Assembly (NCBI GenBank): GCA_019636275.1
Contig: JAHBXY010000008.1
Coordinates: 36,956-100,955, forward strand
Length of the DNA stretch: 64,000 nucleotides
Origin: Planctomycetota bacterium
Lineage (GTDB): Bacteria > Planctomycetota > J058
Direction of reading: 5' to 3'
Position numbers and translations under genes: made by a program. The notes under the pieces were generated by a model. It saw only the letters and a list, made by a program, of their open reading frames with translations. It was not told the origin of the DNA and ran no database searches. Below are positions 50,193 to 59,403 of the stretch, piece by piece. The stretch's first letter is position 1. Each line of letters opens with the position of its first letter.

Positions 50193-51788
50193 TCAGGCCG
50201 CGGCCTCGCCGCCAGGGTCGGCCTGGCGGCGCTCCTTCTTGCGCTTCTCGTGCCGCTCGCGAGCCTTCTTCGACGGCTCGCCGTGCTGCGCGGCGATCGA
50301 CCGCAGGGCGTCACCCAGGCGCCCCAGGCAACGGGGCTTGCCGAGCACCTCCATGCTCTCGAACAGGGGCGGCGTGGCCGTCTTGCCCGTGACCGCGGCG
50401 CGCAGGAGCGCGAACAGGTCGCGGCTCTTCCAGCCCGTCTCGCGCGGGGTGGCCAGCGTCCGGCCGGCCTCCTCCAGGCCGGCAGCCGTCCACGGCTCGA
50501 CCTTGTCCAGCGCGTCGAGGACGTCCGCGAGCACGAGCCAGGCCTCCTCGGCGGCCGCCTTTGCCGCGTCGGCCGGCGTCTGCTCGCCCTCGGGCTTCCT
50601 CGCGGGCACGAGCAGGTCGGGGCGCTGGACGACATCGCCGAGGAAGAAGTCGGCCATGCCCAGGAAGCCGCCGAGGGTCTCCGTGCGCTTGTGCACCAGG
50701 TCCGCGACCGCGCGCAGGCGGCGCTCGTCGCCGAACAGGTAGGCCTTGACCTGGGCCAGGTACTCGTCCGAGGAGAGCAGGCGCTGGTGGTGCGCGTTGA
50801 TGTACTTCAGCTTGTCGAGGTCGAACACGGGGCCGCCCAGGCGGATGTCCTCGAGCTTGAAGGCGGCGAGCATGTCGCCCAGGCCGAAGACCTCCTTCTG
50901 CGTCCCGTCCGCCTCGCGCGGGCCGCCCCAGCCCATGAGGCCGAGGAAGTTGAGCATGCCCTGCGGCAGGTAGCCGGCCTCGCGGTAGTAGAGGATCGAC
51001 GTCGGGTTCTTGCGCTTGCTGATCTTGGTCTTGTTCTTGTCGTCGTTGCGCAGGAGCGGCATGTGGCAGAGGACCGGGACCTCGAAGCCCAGCGCGTCGA
51101 ACAGGACCTTGTGGATCGGCGCCGACGAGATCCACTCCTCGGCGCGGATGATGTGGGTGATCTCCATCAGGTGGTCGTCGACGCACGACGCCAGGTGGTA
51201 GGTGGGGAAGCCGTCCTGCTTGAGGAGCACCTGGTCCTGCAGGTCGGCGTTGGGCGTGGTGATCGGGCCGCGCAGGAGGTCGTGGACGACGGTCTCGCCC
51301 GTGGTCGGCATGGCCAGGCGCACGACCGACGGCTCGCCCGCGGCCAGGCGGGCGGCGACCTCGCCCGCCGGCAGCTCGCGGCAGGCGCGGTCGTAGCGGG
51401 TCGTCTCCTTGCGCGCCTCCTGCGCCTTGCGCACCTCCGCCAGGCGCTGCTCGCTGCAGAAGCAGCGGTAGGCCTTGCCCGCCGCGACCAGCCGGTCGGC
51501 GTGCTCGCGGTAGAGCGCCGAGCGCTCGCTCTGCCGGTAGGGCCCGCGCGGGCCGCCCTTGTCGGGCCCCTCGTCCCACTCGAGGCCGAGCCAGCGGAGG
51601 GCGGCGAAGATCGCGTCCTCGGAGCCGGCGCGGTAGCGCGCGCGGTCGGTGTCGTCGATGCGCAGGACGAACTGCCCGCCCGCCTGGCGGGCGACGACCA
51701 TGTTCACGAGGCCCATGTAGGCGGTGCCCACGTGCGGGTCGCCGGTGGGGCTGGGGGCGATGCGGGTGCGGACGGGCCGGTCGGCCAT
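50193..51788 (-). CDS. gltX: Glutamyl-tRNA synthetase
   Basis: 531 residues, ATG start. Class I signature PHVGT (18-22, HIGH type) after RIAPSPTGDPH, and KISKR (KMSKS type) near 255. A CFC (109-111) plus YDRAC (132-136) suggest the zinc site of bacterial enzymes. The body matches non-discriminating or discriminating GluRS equally; this cannot be told from sequence alone. A basic tail of about 25 residues (KKARERHEKRKKERR) extends beyond the usual end. Charges tRNA-Glu in the cytoplasm. Reads alone on the minus strand. Confidence 0.97.
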   Translation of the reverse strand: MADRPVRTRIAPSPTGDPHVGTAYMGLVNMVVARQAGGQFVLRIDDTDRARYRAGSEDAIFAALRWLGLEWDEGPDKGGPRGPYRQSERSALYREHADRLVAAGKAYRCFCSEQRLAEVRKAQEARKETTRYDRACRELPAGEVAARLAAGEPSVVRLAMPTTGETVVHDLLRGPITTPNADLQDQVLLKQDGFPTYHLASCVDDHLMEITHIIRAEEWISSAPIHKVLFDALGFEVPVLCHMPLLRNDDKNKTKISKRKNPTSILYYREAGYLPQGMLNFLGLMGWGGPREADGTQKEVFGLGDMLAAFKLEDIRLGGPVFDLDKLKYINAHHQRLLSSDEYLAQVKAYLFGDERRLRAVADLVHKRTETLGGFLGMADFFLGDVVQRPDLLVPARKPEGEQTPADAAKAAAEEAWLVLADVLDALDKVEPWTAAGLEEAGRTLATPRETGWKSRDLFALLRAAVTGKTATPPLFESMEVLGKPRCLGRLGDALRSIAAQHGEPSKKARERHEKRKKERRQADPGGEAAA

Positions 51789-51854
51789 GGAGCTCTCCTG
51801 GAGGCAGGGGCCCTACGGTATACGGCGCGCGGGGTCTGTCGAGGGCGGGCCGCC

Positions 51855-52541
51855 TCACCGCCCCGGCATGACGCCCTGCCTCGCGCCCACGAGCCGCCCG
51901 TCCGCCCACCGCACCTGGCTCACCGACCCCGCCGGCACCTCGTGCGCCGCCCAGCGCGCGGGCGTGGGCGTGTCGGCCGCGGCGCCGAGCAGGCCGGCGA
52001 CGATGTCGCCGTGCGTGACGACGACGATCCGCCCGTGCGCGCGCGCGAGCGCCCCGAGCGCGGAGAGCGCCCGGGCGCAGCCGTCCTCCAGCGCCTCGCC
52101 GCCCTCGGGCCGCAGGTCCTCGCCCGCCGCCCAGCCGGCCGTCCGCGCGTCCCAGCCCACGTCGCCGCGGAGCATGGCGAAGGCCTCCGTCGCGACCGCC
52201 GCGACGCCGCAGGCGCGGGCGATCGCCGCCGCCGTCGCGCGCGTGCGGCCCGTGTCCGAGCACACGACGACGTCCGCGCCGCCCTCGCCCACCACCCAGC
52301 GCGCGAGCGCCTCGGCCTGCGCCACGCCCGCCGGCGTCAGCGCGTCGGGGTCGGCGCCGGCCGGCGGGTCGGCGACGTTCTTCCACGCCTCGGCGTGGCG
52401 CACCAGGTAGACGACGACCCCGGCCTTCGATGCGGCGTCGTGGGGCGCTGCGTCGGAGGGCGCGGCGTCGGGCGCGCGGTCGCAGCCGGCGACCGCGACG
52501 AGCACTCCGAGCGTCAAGGCCGACGTCACGCGCGCGATCAT
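51855..52541 (-). CDS. Lipoprotein histidine phosphatase
   Basis: 228 residues. ATG 52541 has GGGAGG upstream and opens a lipoprotein signal (TLGVLVAVAGC, Cys about 20). The mature domain carries the RHG motif LVRHAEAW, SDTGRTRATA and VVVTHGDIVAG, the core of the phosphoglycerate-mutase-like phosphatase family. The usual RHG is RHA here, as in many active members. Expected to dephosphorylate a small substrate at the outer surface of the inner membrane or in the periplasm. A longer frame to 52607 is not supported. Divergent from the FHA gene. Confidence 0.85.
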   Translation of the reverse strand: MIARVTSALTLGVLVAVAGCDRAPDAAPSDAAPHDAASKAGVVVYLVRHAEAWKNVADPPAGADPDALTPAGVAQAEALARWVVGEGGADVVVCSDTGRTRATAAAIARACGVAAVATEAFAMLRGDVGWDARTAGWAAGEDLRPEGGEALEDGCARALSALGALARAHGRIVVVTHGDIVAGLLGAAADTPTPARWAAHEVPAGSVSQVRWADGRLVGARQGVMPGR

Positions 52542-52582
52542 TCGAGCCTCCCGGGGCGCCAGTATGCACCTCCCCTCCGGAC

Positions 52583-52610
52583 TTGCCTTGCGCCGGCCGG
52601 CGGACACAAT
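52583..52610 (+). promoter_or_regulatory. Candidate promoter of the FHA/Mla operon
   Basis: TTGCCT and CACAAT are 16 nt apart, 16 nt before the ATG at 52627. It is in the only gap in front of the seven-gene rightward operon. Weak match, but the position is right. Confidence 0.35.
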
Positions 52611-52626
52611 GCGACGACCCGAGCCG

Positions 52627-53595
52627 ATGCCCTACTTCGAGATCCAGCTAACGCCCAAGCTCCAGCGGGTCTACGACATCGTGCCGGACACGGTGATCGG
52701 GCGCGGGCCGCAGTGCCAGATCCAGCTCCTGTCGCGCGCCGTGTCGCGGCGCCACGCCCGCGTCGAGTTCGGCGACCAGGGCGAGGCGATCATCTCCGAC
52801 CTCGGCACGAAGAACGGCATCAAGCTGAACGGCCAGCGCATCCAGGGCGCGGCCGTGATCGGCGAGGGCGACGTGCTCGTCGTCGGCGACGTGTCGATGG
52901 TCTTCCGCGCCGCGGGCCGCCTGTCGGTCGCGGCCGACGCCCTCGACTTCCGCGACCGCCCGCCGGCGCGCGAGGACCTGCCGCGCGCGCTCATGGCCCA
53001 GGCGTCGTTCCTCATCCGCGCCGACGCCGGGCAGATCGCGACCTTCCAGCAGACGATCGCCCGCGCTCGCATCGAGCGGCTCGAGTTCGACGAGACGACC
53101 CGCTTCAAGCTGCAGATCGCCCTCAAGGAGGCGCTCGACAACGCCCGCGCCCACGGCTCGCGCGGCGACCGCGCGCGCACGATCTGCGTCACCTTCAGCG
53201 AGGACCCCGAGGAGTTCCTCATGCAGGTGAAGGACGAGGGGCCCGGCTACGACTTCGAGCAGCGCCTCGCCGGCGCGGTCGAGGTCGACGCCCTGGAGGC
53301 GATCCGCAACCGGCCCGCCCTGGGCGCCGGCCTCGGCCTGCGGATCATCCTCAACTGCATCGACCGGCTGCAGTTCGAGGGGCGCGGCGCGGCGATCACC
53401 ATGGGCAAGTTCAAGGAGGGGGGGCAGATCTTCGTCATCTCCGACGAGAGCGACCTCGGCGCCACCGGCGACGCCGACCCCATGGCGATCACCTCCGACG
53501 ACGAGGACGACGGCGCGGGCGAGGTGTTCGGGCTGCCCCAGCCCGGCCCCTTCCTGGACGAGGACTCCGAAGACGGTCCGCTGCGCCTGCGATGA
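52627..53595 (+). CDS. FHA domain protein with C-terminal anti-sigma-type ATPase domain
   Basis: 322 residues. Residues about 1-95 form an FHA domain (VIGRGPQCQIQL, SRRHARVEF, LGTKNGIKLNG), which binds phospho-Thr. Residues about 140-285 look like a HATPase_c_2 domain of the RsbW/SpoIIAB kind: ALKEALDNARAHGS is the N-box and KDEGPGYD the G1 box, then AGLGLRII as G2. The tail is acidic. Together this suggests a cytoplasmic regulator that reads a Ser/Thr-kinase phosphorylation and acts as a serine kinase or partner-switch element. It is coupled by an ATGA overlap to a lipoprotein and then to mla genes. Confidence 0.85.
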   Translation: MPYFEIQLTPKLQRVYDIVPDTVIGRGPQCQIQLLSRAVSRRHARVEFGDQGEAIISDLGTKNGIKLNGQRIQGAAVIGEGDVLVVGDVSMVFRAAGRLSVAADALDFRDRPPAREDLPRALMAQASFLIRADAGQIATFQQTIARARIERLEFDETTRFKLQIALKEALDNARAHGSRGDRARTICVTFSEDPEEFLMQVKDEGPGYDFEQRLAGAVEVDALEAIRNRPALGAGLGLRIILNCIDRLQFEGRGAAITMGKFKEGGQIFVISDESDLGATGDADPMAITSDDEDDGAGEVFGLPQPGPFLDEDSEDGPLRLR

Positions 53596-55214
53596 CGGCG
53601 GCGCGGCGCGGGCGAGCGGGGCCTCTGGCGGCGACGGCGGCCCTGCTGGCCGGCTGCGCCGCGCCGGGCACCGACCTCGAGGCCCTGCCCTTCTACCGCG
53701 AGGACCGCACCACGCCCGGGATCGTGCGGGTCGACGTCCCGGCGGCGCTCCTCTCCTACGACGCCTTCGAGGCCGACGCCGTTGCGCCCGTGGTCTCCTA
53801 CGTCGTGCCGGACGGCAAGCCGCCGCCGGACGAGGACTTCAGCATCCTGCGCTTCCCCTGGCCGTTCGGCTCCTGGGTGCGCGACGGCGACCGGCGCTAC
53901 TACATGCTCACGGCGTTCTTCGGCGCCGAGGGCTTCGGGTCGCCCGGCCCCATCGGGCGGCGCCTGTCGACCGAGTCGGCCGTGCGCGCGCAGCCCTTGA
54001 CCGTGGGCGTGGCCGACGCCGCCAGGGGCGGCATCGGCTCGCTGCCGCTCACCTTCTTCCACACGCGCGTCGACCACGACGACATCCCCGACGTGCCGAC
54101 GACCGACGAGGACGTCGACACCGGGATCCTGCCCCTGTTCGCCACGGGCGGCGGCAGCGGCGACAAGCACGACTACCTGGCGATCGCCCCCTTCGGGGGC
54201 ACGACGCGCGGGATCCTCGGCAAGGACAAGATCACCTGGTACGGCTTCCCCTACCCCGTCTACGCCCGGGTCGAGGACCGCGCCTACACGTCGCACCACG
54301 TGCTCTGGCCGTTCATCAACTGGCTCGAGGGGCCGAACAACCGGGGCCTGCGCATCCTGCCCTTCTACGCCCACTACGAGCGCACCGGCTTCCGCGGCGA
54401 CCCCATCTACGAGCGCACCTGGCTCATGTGGCCCCTGCTCACCTGGCAGAAGGAGCAGTACCCCGGCGAGGCGCCGACCCGGACCTTCTTCGCCTTCCCC
54501 TTCTACGGCCACATCCGCGGGCCGACCGTCGACTCCGTCTCCGTGCTCTTCCCCTTCTTCCGCTACGAGGAGCGCAAGTTCCCTGACACCTGGGAGCTGC
54601 GGGCGCCGTTCCCGTTCGTGCAGATCGGCGGCGGTCCGGGCCGCTTCAAGGCCGACTTCTGGCCGCTCTTCGGCTGGAAGCACCGCCCCGGCTTCGACCG
54701 GCAGTTCGCCATCTGGCCGCTGTTCCGGCGCGAGGCGCTCGACTACGACCGCGCGAGGTTCGACGGCCTCTGGGCGCTGCCGTTGTTCTGGAGCACGCGC
54801 TGGCAGTACCACGAGACCGGGCTCGAGCAGCGACGGGTGCGCGTCTTCCCGCTCCTGCACTACCGCGCCCTGCCCGGCGGGACGGTCGACGTCGCCGCGC
54901 TGTCGCCCTGGTGGTGGGACGACGTCGGGTTCGAGCGCACGATCGGCTCGTTCCTGCGCCTCTACCGCTACCACCGCGACCCCGACGGCGGCGTGGAGCA
55001 CCAGGCGCTCCTGGGCCTCTTCTCCTGGCGCGACCTGCCGCCGCTCGAGCGCGTCGACCGCCCGGCGTACTGGCGCCTCTCGCTCCTGTTCGGCATGTTC
55101 CACCTGCGCTCGCTCGGGGGCGAGCGCGGCCTGCGGCTCTTCTGGCTGCCCGAGCTCACCTGGGGCGAGCGCGGCCACGTGAGCCCGGGCCTGGCCGGGA
55201 GGGGGAGCCCGTGA
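53592..55214 (+). CDS. Aromatic-rich repeat lipoprotein before the Mla operon
   Basis: 540 residues, ATG overlapping the previous stop. A short signal ends in ALLAGC (lipidation Cys about 22). The mature protein is made of many short strands ending in aromatic pairs: ILPFYAHYE, WPLLTW, FFAFPFYGHI, LFPFFRYE, WPLFGW, WPLFRRE, LPLFWS. Such alternating Phe/Trp strands suggest a repeat beta-sheet or an outer-membrane-associated barrel. I do not recognise the family by name. Its coupling with MlaE-F-D suggests an envelope partner in lipid transport. Confidence 0.65.
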   Translation: MTAARRGRAGPLAATAALLAGCAAPGTDLEALPFYREDRTTPGIVRVDVPAALLSYDAFEADAVAPVVSYVVPDGKPPPDEDFSILRFPWPFGSWVRDGDRRYYMLTAFFGAEGFGSPGPIGRRLSTESAVRAQPLTVGVADAARGGIGSLPLTFFHTRVDHDDIPDVPTTDEDVDTGILPLFATGGGSGDKHDYLAIAPFGGTTRGILGKDKITWYGFPYPVYARVEDRAYTSHHVLWPFINWLEGPNNRGLRILPFYAHYERTGFRGDPIYERTWLMWPLLTWQKEQYPGEAPTRTFFAFPFYGHIRGPTVDSVSVLFPFFRYEERKFPDTWELRAPFPFVQIGGGPGRFKADFWPLFGWKHRPGFDRQFAIWPLFRREALDYDRARFDGLWALPLFWSTRWQYHETGLEQRRVRVFPLLHYRALPGGTVDVAALSPWWWDDVGFERTIGSFLRLYRYHRDPDGGVEHQALLGLFSWRDLPPLERVDRPAYWRLSLLFGMFHLRSLGGERGLRLFWLPELTWGERGHVSPGLAGRGSP

Positions 55215-56023
55215 GCATGCTCGCCGTGAGGGCCCGCGCGGGCCTCTCCGCCGTCGGCGGCTACCTCATCGACCGCACGCTCCACTCGGGCTACGCGCTC
55301 ATCCTCGGCTGGCGGGCCCTGCGCTGGCTGCGCAGCCCCGCGCAGCTGTGGAAGCGCCGGCACATGATCCTCCGGCAGATGTTCGTCGCCGGGGTGCAGA
55401 GCCTGCCGGTCACGCTCGTCGTCGGCCTGTTCATCGGCTTCCTCCTCGCCTACTCGGCGGGCATCGAGCTGGCCCGCTACGGCCAGCAGGCCGTCGTCGG
55501 TCAGCTCGTCGCGGCGGCCGTCGTGCGCGAGTTCGGCCCGTTCATGACCGGCCTCATCCTGGCCGCGAACGTCGGCAGCTCCATGGCGGCCGAGCTGGGG
55601 ACGATGAAGGTCTCGGAGGAGATCGACGCCCTCGAGGTCATGTCGATCGACCCGGCGCGCTTCCTCGTCCTGCCGCGGACGATCGCCATGGCGGTCATGA
55701 CGCCGGTGCTCACGGTCTTCAACGACGCCGTGGCCATCGTCGGCGGCGGGATCATCGCCAACACGCAGCTCCAGCTCACGTGGGGCAAGTACTACCAGAA
55801 CGTGCTCGAGGGGCTGACGGTCAAGGCGATCTACACCGGCCTGACGAAGGCGGTCGTGTTCGGCCTGATCATCGCGATCGTGAGCTGCGCCGAGGGGCTG
55901 CGCACCGAGGGCGGCGCCGTGGGCGTCGGCCGGGCCACGCGGACGTCGGTCATCCGCTGCTACGTGCTCATCCTCGTCTTCGGCTACTTCGGCACGGTGA
56001 TCTTCTACGGGCGGGCCGTGTGA
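55211..56023 (+). CDS. mlaE: MlaE-family ABC transporter permease
   Basis: 270 residues from GTG 55211, coupled to the lipoprotein gene. The MlaE core is clear: FVAGVQSLPVTLVVGLFIGF, then EFGPFMTGLILAANVGSSMAAELGTMKVSEEIDALEVM and PARFLVLPRTIAM. About five helices. It forms the inner-membrane channel of an MCE lipid transporter with MlaF and MlaD. Confidence 0.95.
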   Translation: MSMLAVRARAGLSAVGGYLIDRTLHSGYALILGWRALRWLRSPAQLWKRRHMILRQMFVAGVQSLPVTLVVGLFIGFLLAYSAGIELARYGQQAVVGQLVAAAVVREFGPFMTGLILAANVGSSMAAELGTMKVSEEIDALEVMSIDPARFLVLPRTIAMAVMTPVLTVFNDAVAIVGGGIIANTQLQLTWGKYYQNVLEGLTVKAIYTGLTKAVVFGLIIAIVSCAEGLRTEGGAVGVGRATRTSVIRCYVLILVFGYFGTVIFYGRAV

Positions 56024-56165
56024 GCCAGGAGCCGCTGCCCACCCCCGACGCGGCCGCCGCCGCCGAGCCGGCCCTGGCCCCGCCCGCGCCGGCGCCAGCC
56101 CGCCGCCGGCGGCGGCGGCCCCCCGGAAGGCGCCGGCCCCGGGCGCCGGCGACGAGCGCCGGGCC

Positions 56166-56930
56166 ATGGTCATCCTCGAGGGCGTGCACAAGGCCTTCGG
56201 CCAGCGGCAGGTGATCCGCGGCATCGACCTCGAGGTCCTCGAGGGCGAGACGATCTGCATCATCGGCGGCTCGGGCACGGGCAAGAGCGTCACGCTCAAG
56301 CACATCATGCGGCTCGTCGACCCCGACCGCGGCCGGATCTGGCTCGACGGGCAGGACATCACCGACGTCACGGGCGACGCGCTCGAGCGGGCCCGCAGCA
56401 AGCTCGGCGTGAACTTCCAGTTCGGCGCGCTCCTCAACTGGCTGACCGTGTTCGAGAACGTGGCCTTGCCGCTGCGCGAGAACACGGCCATGAAGGAGGC
56501 GGACATCGAGCGGCGCGTCATGTCCAAGCTCGAGCTGCTGAACATCCCGCACGCGCGCGACCAGTACCCCGACCAGATCTCGGGCGGCATGCGCAAGCGC
56601 GCCGGGCTGGCCCGCGCCGTCGCCATGGAGGAGTCGGTCAAGGTCATCCTCTACGACGAGCCGACGTCGGGCCTCGACCCGATCTCCACGGCCATGGTCG
56701 ACGAGATGATCATCGAGCTGAAGGCGCGGCTCGGGCTGACGCAGATCGTCGTCACGCACGACATGGTCTCGGCCTACCGCATCGCCGACCGGATCGCCGT
56801 CCTCCACGAGGGCAAGGTGGCCCAGTACGGCACGCCGCGCGAGATCCAGGAGTCCACGGTCCCGTACGTGCAGCAGTTCGTCACGGGGCTCACGGCCCCG
56901 CCGACGGGGCGGGAGGGGGGAGCACGATGA
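56166..56930 (+). CDS. mlaF: MlaF-family ABC transporter ATPase
   Basis: 254 residues. Walker A GGSGTGKSV, Q-loop NFQFGALL, signature ISGGMRKRAGLARA, Walker B VILYDEPTSGLDP and H-loop VTHDM all match MlaF. ATG 56166 is the first start in frame, but 142 nt separate it from mlaE, while all other genes in the operon overlap. The same frame upstream reads AAAAPRKAPAPGAGDERRA into the ATG, and a GTG overlapping the mlaE stop (56020) opens SQEPLPTPDAAAAAEPALAP in a different frame. A one-base indel could join them (see findings). Confidence 0.92.
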   Translation: MVILEGVHKAFGQRQVIRGIDLEVLEGETICIIGGSGTGKSVTLKHIMRLVDPDRGRIWLDGQDITDVTGDALERARSKLGVNFQFGALLNWLTVFENVALPLRENTAMKEADIERRVMSKLELLNIPHARDQYPDQISGGMRKRAGLARAVAMEESVKVILYDEPTSGLDPISTAMVDEMIIELKARLGLTQIVVTHDMVSAYRIADRIAVLHEGKVAQYGTPREIQESTVPYVQQFVTGLTAPPTGREGGAR

Positions 56931-58195
56931 AGAAGGCGCAGCTCGCCGAGGTGGTCGTCGGCCTGGTGTTCGTCGCGGCCGTGTCGCTCCTCGGCATCTA
57001 CACGATCGTGATCACCGGCGTGGCCCTCGGCACGCCCAAGCTCTACAAGGTCGTCTTCGCCGAGGTCTTCGGCCTGCGCGAGGGCGACGCCGTGCGCATC
57101 GAGGGCTTCGAGGTGGGGCAGGTGCGCGAGCTCCGACCGCTCGAGGACAGCCAGATCCTGGCCGTGATCGAGGTGCGCGGGGAGGTCGACATCTACCGCG
57201 TCGGCTCCGAGGTCAGCGTCGTGCCCTTCTCGCCGCTGGGCGGGCGTGTGGTCGAGATCAAGCGCGGCAAGGCGGCGCCGGGCGTCGAGCCCTACTCCTT
57301 CTTCGGCAGCCGCGACGACGCGGTCTCGCGCGAGGAGGCCGACATCATCCAGGGCCACGCCGTGGGCGAGCTGCTGCAGACGCTCAACCGGCTCGTCGAC
57401 GAGAACCGCGAGAGCGTGCGCCAGATCGTGGGCAACCTGGAGCGCGTGTCCGCGCAGCTCAACCGATCGGACAACATCCTCGGCTACCTGATCAACTCGC
57501 AGGTCGGCCAGCAGCGGCTCGAGGGCGTCGTCAACGGCATGAGCTCGTCCGCGGACCGCCTCGACCGGATCCTCACCCGCGTGGAGGAGGGGCAGGGCGT
57601 GATCGGCGGCCTCGTCACCCCGGGCTCGCGCCTGGGCGAGGACGTCGAGGGGGCCATGCACTCGGCCCGCTCGGCCTTCGACAGCGCGTCGGCGATCCTG
57701 GCCCGCGCCGACGAGGGGCGCAGCGCGGTCGGCGTCCTCGTGAGCGACCGGCCCGACGTGACCGAGGCCACGCGCGGGATCGTCACCGACGTGAAGGAGA
57801 TCACCGGCCGCGTGGCCGAGGGGCGGGGCACGATCGGCAAGCTGGTCCACGACGACCGCCTCTACGAGGGGGCGGCGTCGACGGCCGAGAACCTGTCGAC
57901 GATCACCGAGCGCATGCAGAACGGGCAGGGCGTCCTGGGCGTCCTCTCCGACGACCGCGCCGGCGAGGACGTGCGCGCGATCCTGCGCCACGGCGCCTCG
58001 ATCGCCGGCGCCATCGACGACCCGGAGGCGGGGGCGCTGGGCCTGATCATCCACGACGACGTGCTGCGGGGCCGGATCTCGCGCATCGTCGAGGAGATGG
58101 AGCGGCTCGTGGTCGAGTTCCGCGACTCGCTCGAGGACGCGCGCGAGCAGGCCCCCGTCAACGCCTTCATCGGCGCCGTGTTCGCGGCGTTCTGA
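56927..58195 (+). CDS. mlaD: MlaD-like MCE domain protein with long helical tail
   Basis: 422 residues, ATG overlapping mlaF. N-terminal membrane helix (about 8-30), MCE domain (about 38-115: YKVVFAEVFGLREGDAVRIEGFEVGQVREL, PLGGRVVEIKRG), then about 270 residues of mainly helix with repeated (Q/R)G(V/T)(I/L)G.L(V/L) turns at about 222, 258, 302 and 340. These turn motifs are typical of long MCE proteins that form needles across the periplasm. Binds the lipid substrate at the transporter. Confidence 0.92.
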   Translation: MKKAQLAEVVVGLVFVAAVSLLGIYTIVITGVALGTPKLYKVVFAEVFGLREGDAVRIEGFEVGQVRELRPLEDSQILAVIEVRGEVDIYRVGSEVSVVPFSPLGGRVVEIKRGKAAPGVEPYSFFGSRDDAVSREEADIIQGHAVGELLQTLNRLVDENRESVRQIVGNLERVSAQLNRSDNILGYLINSQVGQQRLEGVVNGMSSSADRLDRILTRVEEGQGVIGGLVTPGSRLGEDVEGAMHSARSAFDSASAILARADEGRSAVGVLVSDRPDVTEATRGIVTDVKEITGRVAEGRGTIGKLVHDDRLYEGAASTAENLSTITERMQNGQGVLGVLSDDRAGEDVRAILRHGASIAGAIDDPEAGALGLIIHDDVLRGRISRIVEEMERLVVEFRDSLEDAREQAPVNAFIGAVFAAF

Positions 58196-58196
58196 C

Positions 58197-59396
58197 GTGG
58201 CCACGCCGATCGTCACCTGGCCGCGCCGCGCGGGCGTGGCCCTCTCGATCGCCGGGGGACTGGGCCTGCTCCTCTACTACACGGCGCTCCTCTACCGCGA
58301 GGAGCTCCGCGACTGGCGCGAGGTCCAGGCGCTGTTCCAGCAGGTCGGCGGCCTGCGCAAGGGCGACGACGTCGTCCTCGGCGGGACGCGCGTCGGGCGC
58401 GTCGCCGCGATCGACCTGATCCAGGACCAGCAGCTCGTCACCTTCGAGATCTTCCCCGAGGTCGTCCTGCGCCAGGGCGCCGAGGCCGAGGTCGTGGCCA
58501 CGAGCGCGCTCGGGTTCGTCGAGGTGCGCCTCGATCCGGGCCCCGCCGACGACCCGCCGCTCGCGCCGGGCGAGCGCATCGCCGGGAGCGTGGCCGCGGG
58601 CCTGGCCCAGGGGGCCACGTTCCCCGGCCGGCGGCGCCTCATCGCCGAGGGCCTGCGCGAGGTCGCGGCCGCGACCGAGGCGATCCGCGACCCGGAGTCG
58701 GGCCTGGTCGGCAACCTCCTGTTCGACCCCGCCCGCGCGCTGTCGCTGCACGAGGGTCTGGGGCGCGTGGCCGACCTGTGGGCGGGGATCGACGCCGGGC
58801 TGGCGGAGGTCGAGGCCGGCCGCGGCCCCGGCGCCGGGCTCGACCCGGCCAGCCTCGACGCGGTCGCCAACACGGTCGACGGCCTGCGGCAGACGCTCGG
58901 CGGCGTGGCCCGCTCGCTGCGCGACGTCCAGCGCGGCGAGGGCAACGCAGGGCGCGTCCTGGCCGACCCGACGCAGGCCGCCGACACGCGCCAGACGCTG
59001 GTCGGCCTGGGCGAGCGGCTCGGCGACGTCCGCGAGGGGCGCGGCACGCTCGGCCGCCTGAGCCACCCGGGGTCGGGGGTCGACGAGGCGCTCGAGGGGA
59101 CCGTGGGCCGCTGGGCCGACGTGACCGCCGAGGGCGTGGCCGGCGAGGGGGTCCTCGGCGTCCTGTCGTCGCCGCTCTACACCGAGCGCGCCCGCGACGC
59201 CCTGCGCCAGACGCCGGCGTCGCTCGAGACGTTCTCGCGCTCGCCCCTGGTCCGCAGCCCCGACGCCCGGCGCGCCATGGCCGACGCCGCGGGCGACATC
59301 GAGGACCGCATGGTCGGCCTGCGCCGCGGCGCGCAGGCCCTGCGCGCCAACCAGTCGTCGCGGACCTACGTGGGCGCGTTGTTCCTCGTCTTCTGA
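58197..59396 (+). CDS. Second MCE-domain protein of the Mla operon
   Basis: 399 residues from a GTG 1 nt after the first MCE gene. Membrane helix (about 12-30), MCE domain (about 40-125: ALFQQVGGLRKGDDVVLGGTRVGRV, TSALGFVEVRLDPG) and a helical tail with the same G-turns (RGTLGRLSHPGSGV, GEGVLGVLSSPLY). Both MCE proteins end similarly (TYVGALFLVF and NAFIGAVFAAF), so they are paralogues. A hetero-hexamer or stacked ring is plausible. It ends the operon and is followed by a GC-hairpin element. Confidence 0.88.
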   Translation: MATPIVTWPRRAGVALSIAGGLGLLLYYTALLYREELRDWREVQALFQQVGGLRKGDDVVLGGTRVGRVAAIDLIQDQQLVTFEIFPEVVLRQGAEAEVVATSALGFVEVRLDPGPADDPPLAPGERIAGSVAAGLAQGATFPGRRRLIAEGLREVAAATEAIRDPESGLVGNLLFDPARALSLHEGLGRVADLWAGIDAGLAEVEAGRGPGAGLDPASLDAVANTVDGLRQTLGGVARSLRDVQRGEGNAGRVLADPTQAADTRQTLVGLGERLGDVREGRGTLGRLSHPGSGVDEALEGTVGRWADVTAEGVAGEGVLGVLSSPLYTERARDALRQTPASLETFSRSPLVRSPDARRAMADAAGDIEDRMVGLRRGAQALRANQSSRTYVGALFLVF

Positions 59397-59403
59397 GGCG
59401 TGC

